This document shows positions 1-8,891 of a stretch of 21,375 nt of DNA, piece after piece. The stretch's first letter is position 1. Each line of letters starts with the position of its first letter. Source of the stretch: Bacteroidota bacterium (lineage in GTDB: Bacteria > Bacteroidota > Bacteroidia > Bacteroidales > Rikenellaceae); NCBI GenBank assembly GCA_023413645.1, contig JAEZPN010000114.1, positions 1 through 21,375 on the forward strand. The letters run 5' to 3'. Under the pieces are notes generated by a model. The model searched no databases and had not been told where the DNA came from. It worked only from the letters and a program-made list of their open reading frames with translations. The translations under genes and the position numbers were made by a program.

Positions 1-221
1 TCATCGAGGAGCTTAACTTGGAGGAGATCACACCCGAAGATATCGATGCAGAGGCGCCATTGTTTGGCGAGGGCCTCGGTCTCGACTCTATCGACGCACT
101 CGAGATCATCCTTATTTTGGAGAAGTACTACGGCGTTAAGCTCGCAAACTCTGCTGAGGCAAAGCCCGTATTCTACTCTGTAAAGACACTTGCCGAGTAT
201 ATCAGCGCGAACCGCAAGTAG
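1..221 (+). CDS. Acyl carrier protein, 5' end outside window
   Basis: Carries the growing acyl chain on a phosphopantetheine arm for the type II synthase encoded just downstream. The reading frame is open from base 3 to the TAG at 219-221, and codons 3-17 read naturally as ACP (IEELN), so the TTG at 18 is not the likely start; the gene begins before the window. The attachment motif GLDSID is present, with the modified Ser encoded at 87-89, and the following helix (ALEIILILEKYYG) is typical of ACPs. The strongly acidic first half fits the family. It ends 4 nt before the ketosynthase ATG, so the two are almost certainly co-translated. The pathway is inferred from neighbours; an ACP alone does not specify a product. 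Confidence 0.93.
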   Translation, partial: IEELNLEEITPEDIDAEAPLFGEGLGLDSIDALEIILILEKYYGVKLANSAEAKPVFYSVKTLAEYISANRK

Positions 222-225
222 GAGT

Positions 226-1401
226 ATGGGTATTGTTGTGACAGGTGTAGGTGTTGTCTCGGCACTCGGCGTGGGTGTCGAGCGCAACCTTGCGTCCTTA
301 CGCGAGGGTGCGAGTGGCATTTCGGCACACCCTACACTCCTCAAAACAAGCCACCGTCTCCCCGTTGGTGAACTCGCCATGAGCAACGAGGAGTTGCACG
401 AACTTCTCGGCATTCCAACACGCGAGCATCTGTCGCGTACCGCTTTATTGGGCATCCTCGCTGTGCGCGAAGCACTCGAGGGCAACGACATGAGCAACCC
501 CACACGCATCGGTCTTGTCTCTTCGACATCGGTTGGAGGTATGGACCTCACGGAGCACTTCTTCGAGGGCTTCATCGAGGATGACCGTGCTGGAAGGTTG
601 CGCGATGTAAGGATGCACGACTGCGCAGCAAGCACCGATGCTATAGCAAAATACTGCGGCATCAAGGGCTACACCACAACGCTCAGCACCGCCTGCTCGT
701 CGGCTGCAAATGCCGTGATTACGGGCGCTAAGCTACTCAAGCACAACATCGTAGATACGGTGGTTGTGGGAGGTAGCGATGCGTTGAGTGCCTTTACGCT
801 CAACGGCTTTAAGTCGTTGATGATCCTCGACGAGAGCCCCTGCCGTCCCTTTGATGAGACACGTGCAGGACTAAACCTCGGCGAGGGTGCTGGCTACATC
901 GTGCTACAGCGCGAGGATGATGCCGCAGACTACATCTGCCACTTGGGAGGCTACGCCAACCGTAACGATGCTCACCACCAGACAGCATCTTCGGCAGAGG
1001 GTAATGGCGCCTATATGGCTATGGCCGATGCCGTTGCTATGGCGGGTATCGAGCCCAGCGCTGTGGACTACATCAACGCACACGGCACGGGAACACCCAA
1101 TAATGACGCCTCCGAAAGTGCAGCCTTTGTGCGCCTCTTTGGTCAGAACGTACCCCCATTTAGCTCGACAAAGGGCTTTACGGGACATACGCTTGCCGCA
1201 GCGGGAGGCATCGAGGCGGTATTCTCTGTTTTGGCTATCCAGCATGGATATAGATATGCCAACCACAACTTTAAAGAGCCTATAGCGGCATACAACCTTA
1301 CGCCCATCACTCGCTTTGAGGAGGGTGCCGAGGTTAAGTGTGTGCTTAGCAACTCCTTTGGTTTTGGTGGCAACTGCAGTTCAATACTCTTTACACGTTA
1401 G
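226..1401 (+). CDS. Beta-ketoacyl-ACP synthase (FabF/KAS II-like ketosynthase)
   Basis: Decarboxylative Claisen condensation of an acyl thioester with malonyl-ACP; cytosolic chain elongation. About 391 residues, slightly under a normal KAS II (about 410). All three catalytic residues are seen: nucleophile Cys in STACSS (about residue 157), His in NAHGTGTPNND (about 286) and His in KGFTGHTLAAAGG (about 321), plus the C-terminal NSFGFGGNCS. I chose the ATG at 226 over the in-frame ATG at 190, because 190 lies inside the ACP gene, gives a 12-residue Ser/Arg-rich leader unlike the family, and 226 has an AGGAG at 220-224 overlapping the ACP stop. Followed after 3 nt by a Cys-less partner, the KS/CLF arrangement of aryl polyene and type II polyketide systems. 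Housekeeping FabF is possible in principle but the context argues against it. Confidence 0.95.
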   Translation: MGIVVTGVGVVSALGVGVERNLASLREGASGISAHPTLLKTSHRLPVGELAMSNEELHELLGIPTREHLSRTALLGILAVREALEGNDMSNPTRIGLVSSTSVGGMDLTEHFFEGFIEDDRAGRLRDVRMHDCAASTDAIAKYCGIKGYTTTLSTACSSAANAVITGAKLLKHNIVDTVVVGGSDALSAFTLNGFKSLMILDESPCRPFDETRAGLNLGEGAGYIVLQREDDAADYICHLGGYANRNDAHHQTASSAEGNGAYMAMADAVAMAGIEPSAVDYINAHGTGTPNNDASESAAFVRLFGQNVPPFSSTKGFTGHTLAAAGGIEAVFSVLAIQHGYRYANHNFKEPIAAYNLTPITRFEEGAEVKCVLSNSFGFGGNCSSILFTR

Positions 1402-1404
1402 GCT

Positions 1405-2214
1405 ATGAGGTGCTTTATTGAGCGCGTGGTCACTAACCACGATGTAACAACCGATATAAAGGTGCTTATCCCCGATGCGGGACTACGCCGCCGCATGAGC
1501 CGCGTGATTAAGAGTGCTGTAACGACTGCTATGGAGACACTTGGTGGCGTTGAGGGTATCGCAAGCCTCGACGGCATCATCACTGCTACGGGCTGGGGCT
1601 GCCTCGCCGATAGCGAGCGCTTCTTGCGCAACGTAATCGTCGATAAGGAGCAGTTGCTCAACCCCACACCCTTCATCCAGAGTACCTTCAACACCGTAGG
1701 CGGTCAGATTGCACTCTTGGGTCATAACCACTGCTACAACGTGACCTACGTCAACCGCAGCCATAGCTTCGAGGATGCACTCCTCGATGTTATGATGCGT
1801 GCCGAGGATGGCGACAGCGAGCATATGCTGCTCGGTGCCTTCGACGAGGAGACACCCTCACAGCACCGCATCATGGAGCGCATGGGCGCCTTCCGCAAGG
1901 TGGCGTGTGGCGAGGGCGCAATGTTCGCCATTGTAGATGCTAAGCGTAACGAACGCTCTATCGCCGAGGTTACGACATTGGCATTCCCCGCGGAGAGCCT
2001 TACGCGCGAGGAGGTAGTGGAGCGATATGCTACAACCGAGCACGCGCGCGTTATATATAATGGATATGCGGAGCATGGTCTCTTCCCCACCGCTTCAGCC
2101 ATGTGTTTCGCCGAGGCTGTAAAGCTTGTGGCAGCGGGCACACCCGAGGTAGTTATATACAACGAATATTTTGGTGCTACACCCACAGTTATTGTCGTAA
2201 GATGTCTTGTTTAG
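1405..2214 (+). CDS. Ketosynthase-like chain length factor (Cys-less KS partner)
   Basis: A 269-residue, shortened thiolase-fold protein resembling the Ketoacyl-synt_2 family found in aryl polyene clusters. By eye, the stretch at about residues 112-122 (NVTYVNRSHSF) lies where the active ketosynthase has its nucleophile loop, with Arg (about 117) in place of Cys. No HGTGT or GHT catalytic His motif is visible either. It also has a family-like FNTVGGQIALLGHNHCYN stretch (about residues 95-112). Such proteins pair with the true ketosynthase and help set chain length; the heterodimer with the product of 226-1401 is inferred from adjacency (3-nt gap) and family precedent. The last 13 nt overlap the next gene. 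It might instead be described simply as a degenerate ketosynthase. Confidence 0.85.
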   Translation: MRCFIERVVTNHDVTTDIKVLIPDAGLRRRMSRVIKSAVTTAMETLGGVEGIASLDGIITATGWGCLADSERFLRNVIVDKEQLLNPTPFIQSTFNTVGGQIALLGHNHCYNVTYVNRSHSFEDALLDVMMRAEDGDSEHMLLGAFDEETPSQHRIMERMGAFRKVACGEGAMFAIVDAKRNERSIAEVTTLAFPAESLTREEVVERYATTEHARVIYNGYAEHGLFPTASAMCFAEAVKLVAAGTPEVVIYNEYFGATPTVIVVRCLV

Positions 2215-2918
2215 GTATCATACTTCTCGTCTGCTTGGCAATTTTTGTCGCTGCCAACATCTTCTTGGTGTGGGCTTCAACAGATGTGGGAAGTAATATC
2301 TACATTAAGGCATATTGCAAGGGCGCGGTCAAGGATAAGTGTATAACGCTAACCTTTGACGATGGCCCCAACGCTAAGAATACGACAAAGGTTCTCGACG
2401 TGCTCAAGCGCCACAGCATACGCGCTACGTTCTTCCTTATAGGCAAGAACGTTGAAGAAAACCCCGCACTTGCTTCGCGCATAGTAGATGAGGGCCATAT
2501 CGTGGCTAACCACACCTACTCGCACAACGCCATGTTTCCGATGGGAAATAAGCAAAAGATAGAGCACGAGATTGTGGCATGCTCAGAGACTATTTATAGT
2601 GCTACGGGATGCCGCCCACGACTCTTTAGACCCCCCTTTGGCGTTACAACACCCGGCATTGGCAAGGCGGTTAAAGCGTTAAATATGAGCACTATCGGCT
2701 GGAGCATACGCTCCTACGACACCATGCAGCGACCCACGCGCGAGAGCGTCGTAAAGGGCATAATAAAGAAGCTACGTCCCGGAGCTATCATCCTCCTGCA
2801 CGACAGGTGCGATGGCGCCGAAGAACTACTCGAGATGCTTATTAGGGAGTGTACACAGCGCGGATATCGCTTTGTAGCACTCGACGAAATGCTAAATATT
2901 CAAAGCTATGAAAGTTAA
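2202..2918 (+). CDS. Membrane-anchored NodB-type polysaccharide deacetylase (CE4)
   Basis: Metal-dependent removal of N-acetyl groups from aminosugars. The 238-residue product starts with a signal-anchor helix (about residues 4-25), placing the catalytic domain in the periplasm. The CE4 motifs are intact: TFDDGP (51-56), the metal-binding HTYSH (103-107), RPPFG (142-146) and LLHD (197-200). The start at 2202 is chosen over the in-frame ATG at 2103, since 2103 adds 33 polar residues before the membrane helix and runs deep into the upstream gene; 2202 gives a 13-nt coupling overlap. The substrate is unknown. In this locus it may deacetylate an aminosugar added by the GT2 protein rather than act on peptidoglycan; that is inference. 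Confidence 0.88.
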   Translation: MSCLGIILLVCLAIFVAANIFLVWASTDVGSNIYIKAYCKGAVKDKCITLTFDDGPNAKNTTKVLDVLKRHSIRATFFLIGKNVEENPALASRIVDEGHIVANHTYSHNAMFPMGNKQKIEHEIVACSETIYSATGCRPRLFRPPFGVTTPGIGKAVKALNMSTIGWSIRSYDTMQRPTRESVVKGIIKKLRPGAIILLHDRCDGAEELLEMLIRECTQRGYRFVALDEMLNIQSYES

Positions 2919-3516
2919 GTTTCTACTTGCTATGCTGGCACTTGCGATGGGTTTTAGTGCCTCAGCACAGAGCCTCAACGCGGAGTTTGAGCGCGAGCTT
3001 AAGGCAAAGAATAGCGGCATAACATCTATCCATGCCGAGATGACGCAGACACGCGAGGTTGCGGTATTGGCAGATGTTGTGACAAAGGAGGGAGACTTCT
3101 ACTACCTCGAGCCCAACAACATACTTCTCTCATTCAACGATGGTGACTACATCAAGCTCACGGCGGAGTGGTTCGAGATGAAGAGTGGTGCAAACGTAAC
3201 AAAGCGTAACGCAAATTCCAACCCCATGCTTAAGCAGCTCAGCGCCATGCTTGGCGCCTGCATGAAGGGCGACATGACCAATATCGCTAAGGGTTTTACG
3301 CCCACGGTAACTAAGAGCGACAAGGAGTGGAGCGTGGTTTTGAAGCCCGAGCGTGGCAAGGGTGCAGTAAAGATTGCGGAGGTGGAGCTGATCTTCGACC
3401 GCAAGGATATGTCGATAAATCGCCTCAAGATGGTTGAGAAATCGGGCGACTACACGATGTACACATTTAAAAACAAGCAATTTAACGTGACCATTGATGG
3501 TCAGATATTCAAATAG
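2908..3516 (+). CDS. LolA-like periplasmic carrier protein
   Basis: A 202-residue secreted protein with a clear signal peptide (MKVKFLLAMLALAMG, cleavage probably after SASA or SASAQ). The mature part has the alternating beta pattern and phrases of LolA-like proteins: GDFYYLEPNNILLSF near residues 62-76, then GAVKIAEVELIFDRKDMSINRLKM towards the C-terminus. LolA shuttles lipid-anchored cargo across the periplasm. LolA-like proteins recur in aryl polyene loci, where they probably carry the lipidic pigment rather than lipoproteins. The ATG overlaps the previous gene by 11 nt. The fold is a confident guess and the cargo an inference; housekeeping LolA is less likely given the cluster. Confidence 0.8.
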   Translation: MKVKFLLAMLALAMGFSASAQSLNAEFERELKAKNSGITSIHAEMTQTREVAVLADVVTKEGDFYYLEPNNILLSFNDGDYIKLTAEWFEMKSGANVTKRNANSNPMLKQLSAMLGACMKGDMTNIAKGFTPTVTKSDKEWSVVLKPERGKGAVKIAEVELIFDRKDMSINRLKMVEKSGDYTMYTFKNKQFNVTIDGQIFK

Positions 3517-3521
3517 ATATT

Positions 3522-3881
3522 ATGCGTTTAGAGGGTAACTTTTACACCATTGATAGCATCGCCTCACCCGCCGATGGTGAGCACAACATTGTTGTGACGC
3601 TCGCTAAGGAGCACCACATCTACGAGGGTCACTTCCCCTCGCAGCCCGTTGTGCCAGGCGTTTGCACCCTTACCATCATCCGCGAGTCGCTCGGCGAGAT
3701 TCTCTCTCGTCCCGTGTCGTTCGCCTCGATTAAGGATTGCAAGTATGTCTCTGCGCTCATCCCCGAGGAGGGACTACGTATAGCTATCAACATATCGCTT
3801 AGCGACACTAAGCTTCGTGCTACAGTGGAGCGTTGCGACAACCAGCAGACAGTTCTTAAACTACGCGCCGAGATACGATAA
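3522..3881 (+). CDS. Hotdog-fold 3-hydroxyacyl-ACP dehydratase (FabZ/ApeI-like)
   Basis: Dehydrates 3-hydroxyacyl-ACP to the trans-2-enoyl form, the step that leaves the double bonds of a polyene when no enoyl reductase follows. The 119-residue protein shows the hallmark GHFPSQPVVPGV (36-48) with the catalytic His at 37. At the place where FabZ has its acidic partner (Glu in LILEAMA), this protein has Thr52 (CTLTIIRE). That may reflect a subfamily variant or a shifted acidic residue (Glu55 is nearby). It lies 5 nt after the LolA-like gene and its stop overlaps the next start (TAATG). No enoyl reductase is seen in the window, consistent with polyene formation. Confidence 0.85.
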   Translation: MRLEGNFYTIDSIASPADGEHNIVVTLAKEHHIYEGHFPSQPVVPGVCTLTIIRESLGEILSRPVSFASIKDCKYVSALIPEEGLRIAINISLSDTKLRATVERCDNQQTVLKLRAEIR

Positions 3882-5062
3882 TGGAGAGTGCGAAGCTTAC
3901 ACCCCGCGAGAGACTTGAGGCCCTAAAGTGCGCTGTGATTATTCCGACATACAACAATGTCGGCACCATTGCTACGGTCATTGCCGACGTTAAGAAGTAC
4001 GCCTCGGATGTCATCGTCGTAAACGACGGCTGCACAGACAACACGGCTGATGTATTGGCAGGTATCGAGGGCATCAAGGTTATTGATTACGCAAAGAATA
4101 AGGGTAAGGGCTACGCACTTAAGCTCGGACTAAAGCGTGCATACGAGTGGGGCTACGAGTATGCTATAACCATCGATGCCGACGGTCAGCACTATGCCGA
4201 CGACATCCCCGTATTTATAGACCGCATCGAGGAGGAGCCCAACAGCCTGCTTGTTGGTGCGCGTAACCTCGCGGCAGATAACATGCCCTCAAAGAATACC
4301 TTTGCCAACAAGTTCTCAAACTTCTGGTATAGGGTTGAGACGGGTAAGCGCCTCTCTGACACACAGTCGGGCTACAGACTCTACCCATTGAAGCCACTAC
4401 ACAACATACGCCTCATCACTCGACGTTACGAGTTTGAGGTAGAGATTATCGTGCGTGCAGCATGGCGTGGCATCAACGTGGAGAATGTACCTATCAAGGT
4501 CTATTACCCCCCTGTCGAGGAGCGTGTATCGCACTTTAGACCCTTCAAGGACTTCACACGTATCAGCATCCTTAATACCATATTGGTGTTATATGCGCTG
4601 ATATTTTACTACCCTTGGCGCTTCTTCAGGCAGTTCTCGCCAGAGAATGTCCGCAAGTTCATGGCTAAGCATGTCATACACAGCAAGGAGTCGAATATGC
4701 GCATGTCGTGTGCCATCGCCTTGGGTATCTTCTGCAGCGTCATACCCGTGTGGGGCTACCAGGCCATTCTTGCTGCGGTGGTGGCGCAGCTGCTACGCCT
4801 CAACAAGATTGTCGCAGCGGCATTTACGGGTGTCAGCATTCCGCCCCTCATCCCTGTGATTATATATGTGAGCATGGTGCTCGGCGCCGAGGTCCTCGGC
4901 ATCAAGAACTATGCTACGCTCGAGAACATATCACACCAGTCGGCACTCGACAGCATCAACCAGTATATCATTGGTAGTGTGATACTTGGCGCGATACTCG
5001 CCATCGTAGGCTTCATCATCGCATATTTCATTATGCGCAAATGCAGACACAACCATGAGTAG
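3881..5062 (+). CDS. Glycosyltransferase family 2 fused to DUF2062 membrane domain
   Basis: A 393-residue two-part protein. Residues about 16-240 are a GT-A glycosyltransferase of the DPM1/GT2 type: AVIIPTYNNVGTI at the start, VVNDGCTDNT for nucleotide binding, DADGQHYADD as the metal-binding DxD, and SDTQSGYRLY as acceptor motif. Residues about 265-390 form a DUF2062-like membrane domain (IALGIFCSVIPVWGYQ, then helices around 310-345 and 360-385). It presumably adds a sugar to a lipid-linked or polyene-linked acceptor at the inner face of the cytoplasmic membrane. GT2-DUF2062 proteins occur in flexirubin-type loci of Bacteroidota. The start shares one base with the previous stop, and its 3' end overlaps the exporter gene by 8 nt. 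Donor and acceptor cannot be read from the sequence. Confidence 0.87.
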   Translation: MESAKLTPRERLEALKCAVIIPTYNNVGTIATVIADVKKYASDVIVVNDGCTDNTADVLAGIEGIKVIDYAKNKGKGYALKLGLKRAYEWGYEYAITIDADGQHYADDIPVFIDRIEEEPNSLLVGARNLAADNMPSKNTFANKFSNFWYRVETGKRLSDTQSGYRLYPLKPLHNIRLITRRYEFEVEIIVRAAWRGINVENVPIKVYYPPVEERVSHFRPFKDFTRISILNTILVLYALIFYYPWRFFRQFSPENVRKFMAKHVIHSKESNMRMSCAIALGIFCSVIPVWGYQAILAAVVAQLLRLNKIVAAAFTGVSIPPLIPVIIYVSMVLGAEVLGIKNYATLENISHQSALDSINQYIIGSVILGAILAIVGFIIAYFIMRKCRHNHE

Positions 5063-8000
5063 AATCTTCATATACATATACGAATGGTTTGAGCGACATA
5101 GAGCAACCTTCTATGTCGTGCTCGTTGCTATGGTTGCCCTCTGTGGTGTCATGGCGTCGCAGATGTCGTTCCAGGAGAATATCACCAACTTCTTCGGCAA
5201 CGACAACGACAAGAAGAGTGACTCGTTCGCAAATGTTGCGGTCAAGGATAAGATTGTCGTGATGGTAAACGGCACCGACCCCGATGCTATGATTGCATCT
5301 GCCGAGCGCTTCGAAGAGAAGATTTCCGCCATGGTGGAGTCGGGACTTATAAGCTCTGTTACGGCGTATGCCGACGAAGACACTATTAGCGCTTGCACCG
5401 ACTTCGTCTACGACAATCTCCCCATCTTCCTCGATGAGGAGGGCTACGTCGCACTCGAGGCCAACCTCAACAAGGAGAGTATCGGTGCCTCTGTAGACAA
5501 CGTCTACGACATGCTTACCTCGCCCTCGGGAATGATTGTGGGCGACGTTGTTATGCAGGACCCCATCAACATTGGCACACCCCTACTCCAGGAGTTCGAG
5601 GCCTTTGCCCCCGACATGGAGTATCAGATATACGAGGGTAGACTCTTTACCGACGACCTCTCGACAATGCTCATCTTCATACAGCCCGCAAATGGCATGG
5701 GCGACACCGGCCAAAACGATGCCCTCGTTAGTGGTCTGGAGCATGCCGAGAAGTACGCAGAGATGGATGGTGTTACGTTGGATGTCATCGGCGGCCCCAT
5801 CGTTGCGGTTTACAACGCTCGACAGATTAAGAGGGACTCTGCAATCACTGGCGGTATTGCACTGATTGTCATATTGGTAGTCATCTTCCTCTCGTTCAAG
5901 AATCGCCGCTCTATACCCCTTATCATCATCCCCCCACTCTTTGGAGCGCTCTTCGCTCTGGCGTGTGTGTGGGCTATTCAGGGCGAGATCTCCACTATCG
6001 CCATAGGTGCTGGTACTGTGGTGCTGGGCATATCGTTGAGCTACTCGATACACATCGTCTCGCACCTCAACAGCTGCTCATCACCCAAGGAGATACTCAA
6101 GGAGCTTACAGGTCCCCTGACCATCGGTTGCTTCACTACGATAGGTGCCTTTGCAGCACTTATCTTCACCTCATCACCCCTACTTCAGGATATGGGTCTC
6201 TTCGCCGTGTTCTCACTTATCGGCACGACCCTATTTAGCCTTGTCTTCCTGCCCCACTTCTTGCGCGGCTTCGACTCTACAAAGCGTAGTCCACTCCTTG
6301 ACAAAATCGAGGCAGCCGTAGGTTACCGCTATGAGGGCAACAAGTGGATTGTGCTCCCCATACTCCTACTTAGCATCGGTGCCCTCTTCTTCTATGATAA
6401 GGTTGAGTTCGACGAGGATATGTCGAATATCAACTATGTACCCGATCATATCGTAAAGGGCGAGGCTCGCTCGATGGAGATATTAGGCGACCAGAGTAAC
6501 GATGTCTATATCGTTACGGGTGGCGAGAGTCTCAATGCCACAACCGAGGAGTATGCAGCACTCGACGCTCTTCTCAAAGAGCGCCACGCCGAGGGCAAAG
6601 TAAGCGAGGTTGTCACTATCTCGAAATTTATCGTTCCTGCCGAGGAGCAGGCACGACGCATAGAGCGCTGGGAGGCCTTCTGGGCGGAGCACCGCGCCGA
6701 GACCCTCTCTGCACTTGAGGAGGCAGCAACGGCTAAGGGCTTCAGAGCTGGAGCATTTGCGCGCTTCGAGGAGCTTATCTCGAGGGAGTACACCCCATGT
6801 GGTTACACCGCCGAGGAGATAGGAGCAATACCCGTCGTTGCGGAGTGGGTGTCGCACAACGACGATTTCTCGTCGCTCATGTGCCGCATCGTTGTCGACG
6901 AGAGCAACAAAACCGAGCTCTATGCCGAGATTGATGAGCTCGCAAACACAACGATCATCGACCGCAGCTACTTCTCCGCAAAGATGGTTGAGGCTACGAG
7001 CAACGATTTTAACTACATACTGCTGGTATCATCGCTGATTGTCTTTGTGGCGTTGTTCATATCCTACGGCCGCATCGAGCTCACGCTACTTACGTTCCTA
7101 CCCATGGCGATTAGCTGGGTGCTTATCTTGGGTATGATGGCGCTCTTCGACATCAAGTTCAACATCGTAAACATCATCCTTGCCACCTTCATATTCGGTA
7201 TTGGCGACGACTTCAGCATCTTTATCATGGATGGTCTGCTGGAGGAGTACAAGAGTGGTAAGCGTGTGCTTGGAGCACACAAGACGGCGATTTTCTTCTC
7301 CGCCTTCACAGCAATTGTGGGCATGGGTGTATTGATCTTCGCCGAGCACCCCGCACTCAAGTCTATCGCCCTTATCTCGGTGCTTGGACTTAGCATCGTG
7401 GTACTTGTATCCTACACCATACAGCCGCTGCTCTTCCGTATGCTCGTTACGAACCATACCTCGAAGGGCAAGCTACCCTACACCCTTGGCGTAATGCTCA
7501 ACACGGCATACACCTTCATCTACTTCCTTGTAGGCTGTATCCTGATGAATTTATATGCCCTCGTGCTGATTATTACGCCCATAAAGCGTCGCACGAAGAA
7601 GCTGGCATTCCACAAGTTCATATACCTCTTTACGCGCATCTTCCTTGCCACAATAATTGGCATAAAGACCATTCGCCAGAACAGAGCGAACGAGCGCTTC
7701 GAGAAACCCGCAGTAATCATCGCCAACCACCAGTCGTTTGCCGACATTCTCTTGTTGCTCTCGACAACACCTAAGGTTGTCATGGTGACAAATAGCTGGG
7801 TGTGGAATTCACCCTTCTTCGGATGGGTTGTTAAGTATGCCGACTTCCACCACGCTGCCGATGGTTATGAGGCACTGGCCGAGAAGGTCAAGGAGCGCGT
7901 TTCGGAGGGTTACTCTGTTGTCGTATTCCCCGAGGGTACACGCTCTGCGGACTGCTCTATACAGCGCTTCCACAAGGGCGCCTTCTACCTTGCACAGCTG

Positions 8001-8891
8001 CTCAAGGTTGATATTCTGCCTATAGTCATCTATGGCGCAGGACACCTCTCGGCAAAGAACCAGGGCTTCTATATCAACTGCGGCATCATGGCGACACGCA
8101 TCATGCCCCGCATCAAGCATGGCGACACCACCTATGGTGCTACATACCAGGAGCAGACTAAGAGCCTCCGCCGCTACTTCGCTAAGGAGTACCTCGCTAT
8201 GTGTGACGAGTTTAGCCGCACACACAACCCCTACTTTAGGTCGTTGCTCATACGCAACTACATATACAAGGGTCCTATCATGGAGTGGTATATGCGAATA
8301 AAGTGCCGCATGGATGGTTACTACGATGTCTACGACAGGCTCATTCCCCGCGATGCTACAATCACCGACGTAGGCGCAGGCAATGCACAGATGGACTTCA
8401 TGCTTAGCATACTCGCCCCCGAGCGTAAGATATATGCCGTGGACTACGACGGGGCAAAGATTGAGAGTGCACGCAACTCCTTCCTCGGTCGCCGCACGGG
8501 TGTAAACTTTATCTGTGGCGATATGTGCACGTTGGAGTTCCCCAAGTCAGACTACATACTCTTTAGCGATAGTCTACACTACGTAAGTCAAGAGCATCAA
8601 CGTAGCACCTTGGAGCGCGCTATCGAGAGCCTCAACGATGGGGGCTGCATCGTGGTACGCGACGGCAACACTTCGCACCGCAACGAGCACAGCCTCATAG
8701 AGTTCACCGAGTTATGGAGCACGAAGCTTCTGAAGTTCAACAAGACGACCACCGAGCTATGCTTCGTGAGCGAGGAGTGGATGAGGGAGTTTGCCACGGC
8801 ACACAACATGGATATTGAGATTAGCAAATACTGGAAATATAGTTCTGAAACGCTGTATATATTAAAAACACGAGATAATGAAAAAGTATGA
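5055..8891 (+). CDS. Trifunctional MMPL/RND exporter - PlsC acyltransferase - SAM methyltransferase fusion
   Basis: A 1278-residue fusion. Residues about 1-800 are an RND/MMPL lipid exporter: one helix at 18-37, a periplasmic loop, a helix bundle at about 261-400, one more helix near 430-448, a second loop, then a bundle at about 650-795 containing GIGDDFSIFIMD, the proton-relay style motif. The matching site in the first half reads GISLSYSIH, without the acid. A further helix (about 815-840) leads into a PlsC-type acyltransferase (about 860-1060) with NHQSFAD (near 890, the Hx4D motif) and FPEGTRS (near 957). Residues about 1090-1278 are a class I methyltransferase with VGAGNAQMD (near 1105) as the SAM loop and VDYD after it. 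It would acylate a lipid head or polyene, methylate the aryl group and export the product; that order is inferred. The frame is uninterrupted across all junctions. Overlaps both neighbours (8 and 14 nt). Confidence 0.9.
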   Translation: MSRIFIYIYEWFERHRATFYVVLVAMVALCGVMASQMSFQENITNFFGNDNDKKSDSFANVAVKDKIVVMVNGTDPDAMIASAERFEEKISAMVESGLISSVTAYADEDTISACTDFVYDNLPIFLDEEGYVALEANLNKESIGASVDNVYDMLTSPSGMIVGDVVMQDPINIGTPLLQEFEAFAPDMEYQIYEGRLFTDDLSTMLIFIQPANGMGDTGQNDALVSGLEHAEKYAEMDGVTLDVIGGPIVAVYNARQIKRDSAITGGIALIVILVVIFLSFKNRRSIPLIIIPPLFGALFALACVWAIQGEISTIAIGAGTVVLGISLSYSIHIVSHLNSCSSPKEILKELTGPLTIGCFTTIGAFAALIFTSSPLLQDMGLFAVFSLIGTTLFSLVFLPHFLRGFDSTKRSPLLDKIEAAVGYRYEGNKWIVLPILLLSIGALFFYDKVEFDEDMSNINYVPDHIVKGEARSMEILGDQSNDVYIVTGGESLNATTEEYAALDALLKERHAEGKVSEVVTISKFIVPAEEQARRIERWEAFWAEHRAETLSALEEAATAKGFRAGAFARFEELISREYTPCGYTAEEIGAIPVVAEWVSHNDDFSSLMCRIVVDESNKTELYAEIDELANTTIIDRSYFSAKMVEATSNDFNYILLVSSLIVFVALFISYGRIELTLLTFLPMAISWVLILGMMALFDIKFNIVNIILATFIFGIGDDFSIFIMDGLLEEYKSGKRVLGAHKTAIFFSAFTAIVGMGVLIFAEHPALKSIALISVLGLSIVVLVSYTIQPLLFRMLVTNHTSKGKLPYTLGVMLNTAYTFIYFLVGCILMNLYALVLIITPIKRRTKKLAFHKFIYLFTRIFLATIIGIKTIRQNRANERFEKPAVIIANHQSFADILLLLSTTPKVVMVTNSWVWNSPFFGWVVKYADFHHAADGYEALAEKVKERVSEGYSVVVFPEGTRSADCSIQRFHKGAFYLAQLLKVDILPIVIYGAGHLSAKNQGFYINCGIMATRIMPRIKHGDTTYGATYQEQTKSLRRYFAKEYLAMCDEFSRTHNPYFRSLLIRNYIYKGPIMEWYMRIKCRMDGYYDVYDRLIPRDATITDVGAGNAQMDFMLSILAPERKIYAVDYDGAKIESARNSFLGRRTGVNFICGDMCTLEFPKSDYILFSDSLHYVSQEHQRSTLERAIESLNDGGCIVVRDGNTSHRNEHSLIEFTELWSTKLLKFNKTTTELCFVSEEWMREFATAHNMDIEISKYWKYSSETLYILKTRDNEKV

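Noticed and set aside
190..225. Alternative upstream start (ATG 190) for the ketosynthase
   Set aside because: It lies inside the ACP gene and adds 12 low-complexity residues; 226 has an AGGAG and the normal KS N-terminus.
2103..2201. Longer N-terminus for the deacetylase (ATG 2103)
   Set aside because: It reads 33 polar, Cys/Arg-rich residues in another frame of the chain length factor gene before the membrane helix; the 2202 start is more natural.
5583..6065. 160-codon minus-strand open frame inside the exporter gene
   Set aside because: Antisense shadow of a clearly coding RND domain; the translation has no domain-like pattern.
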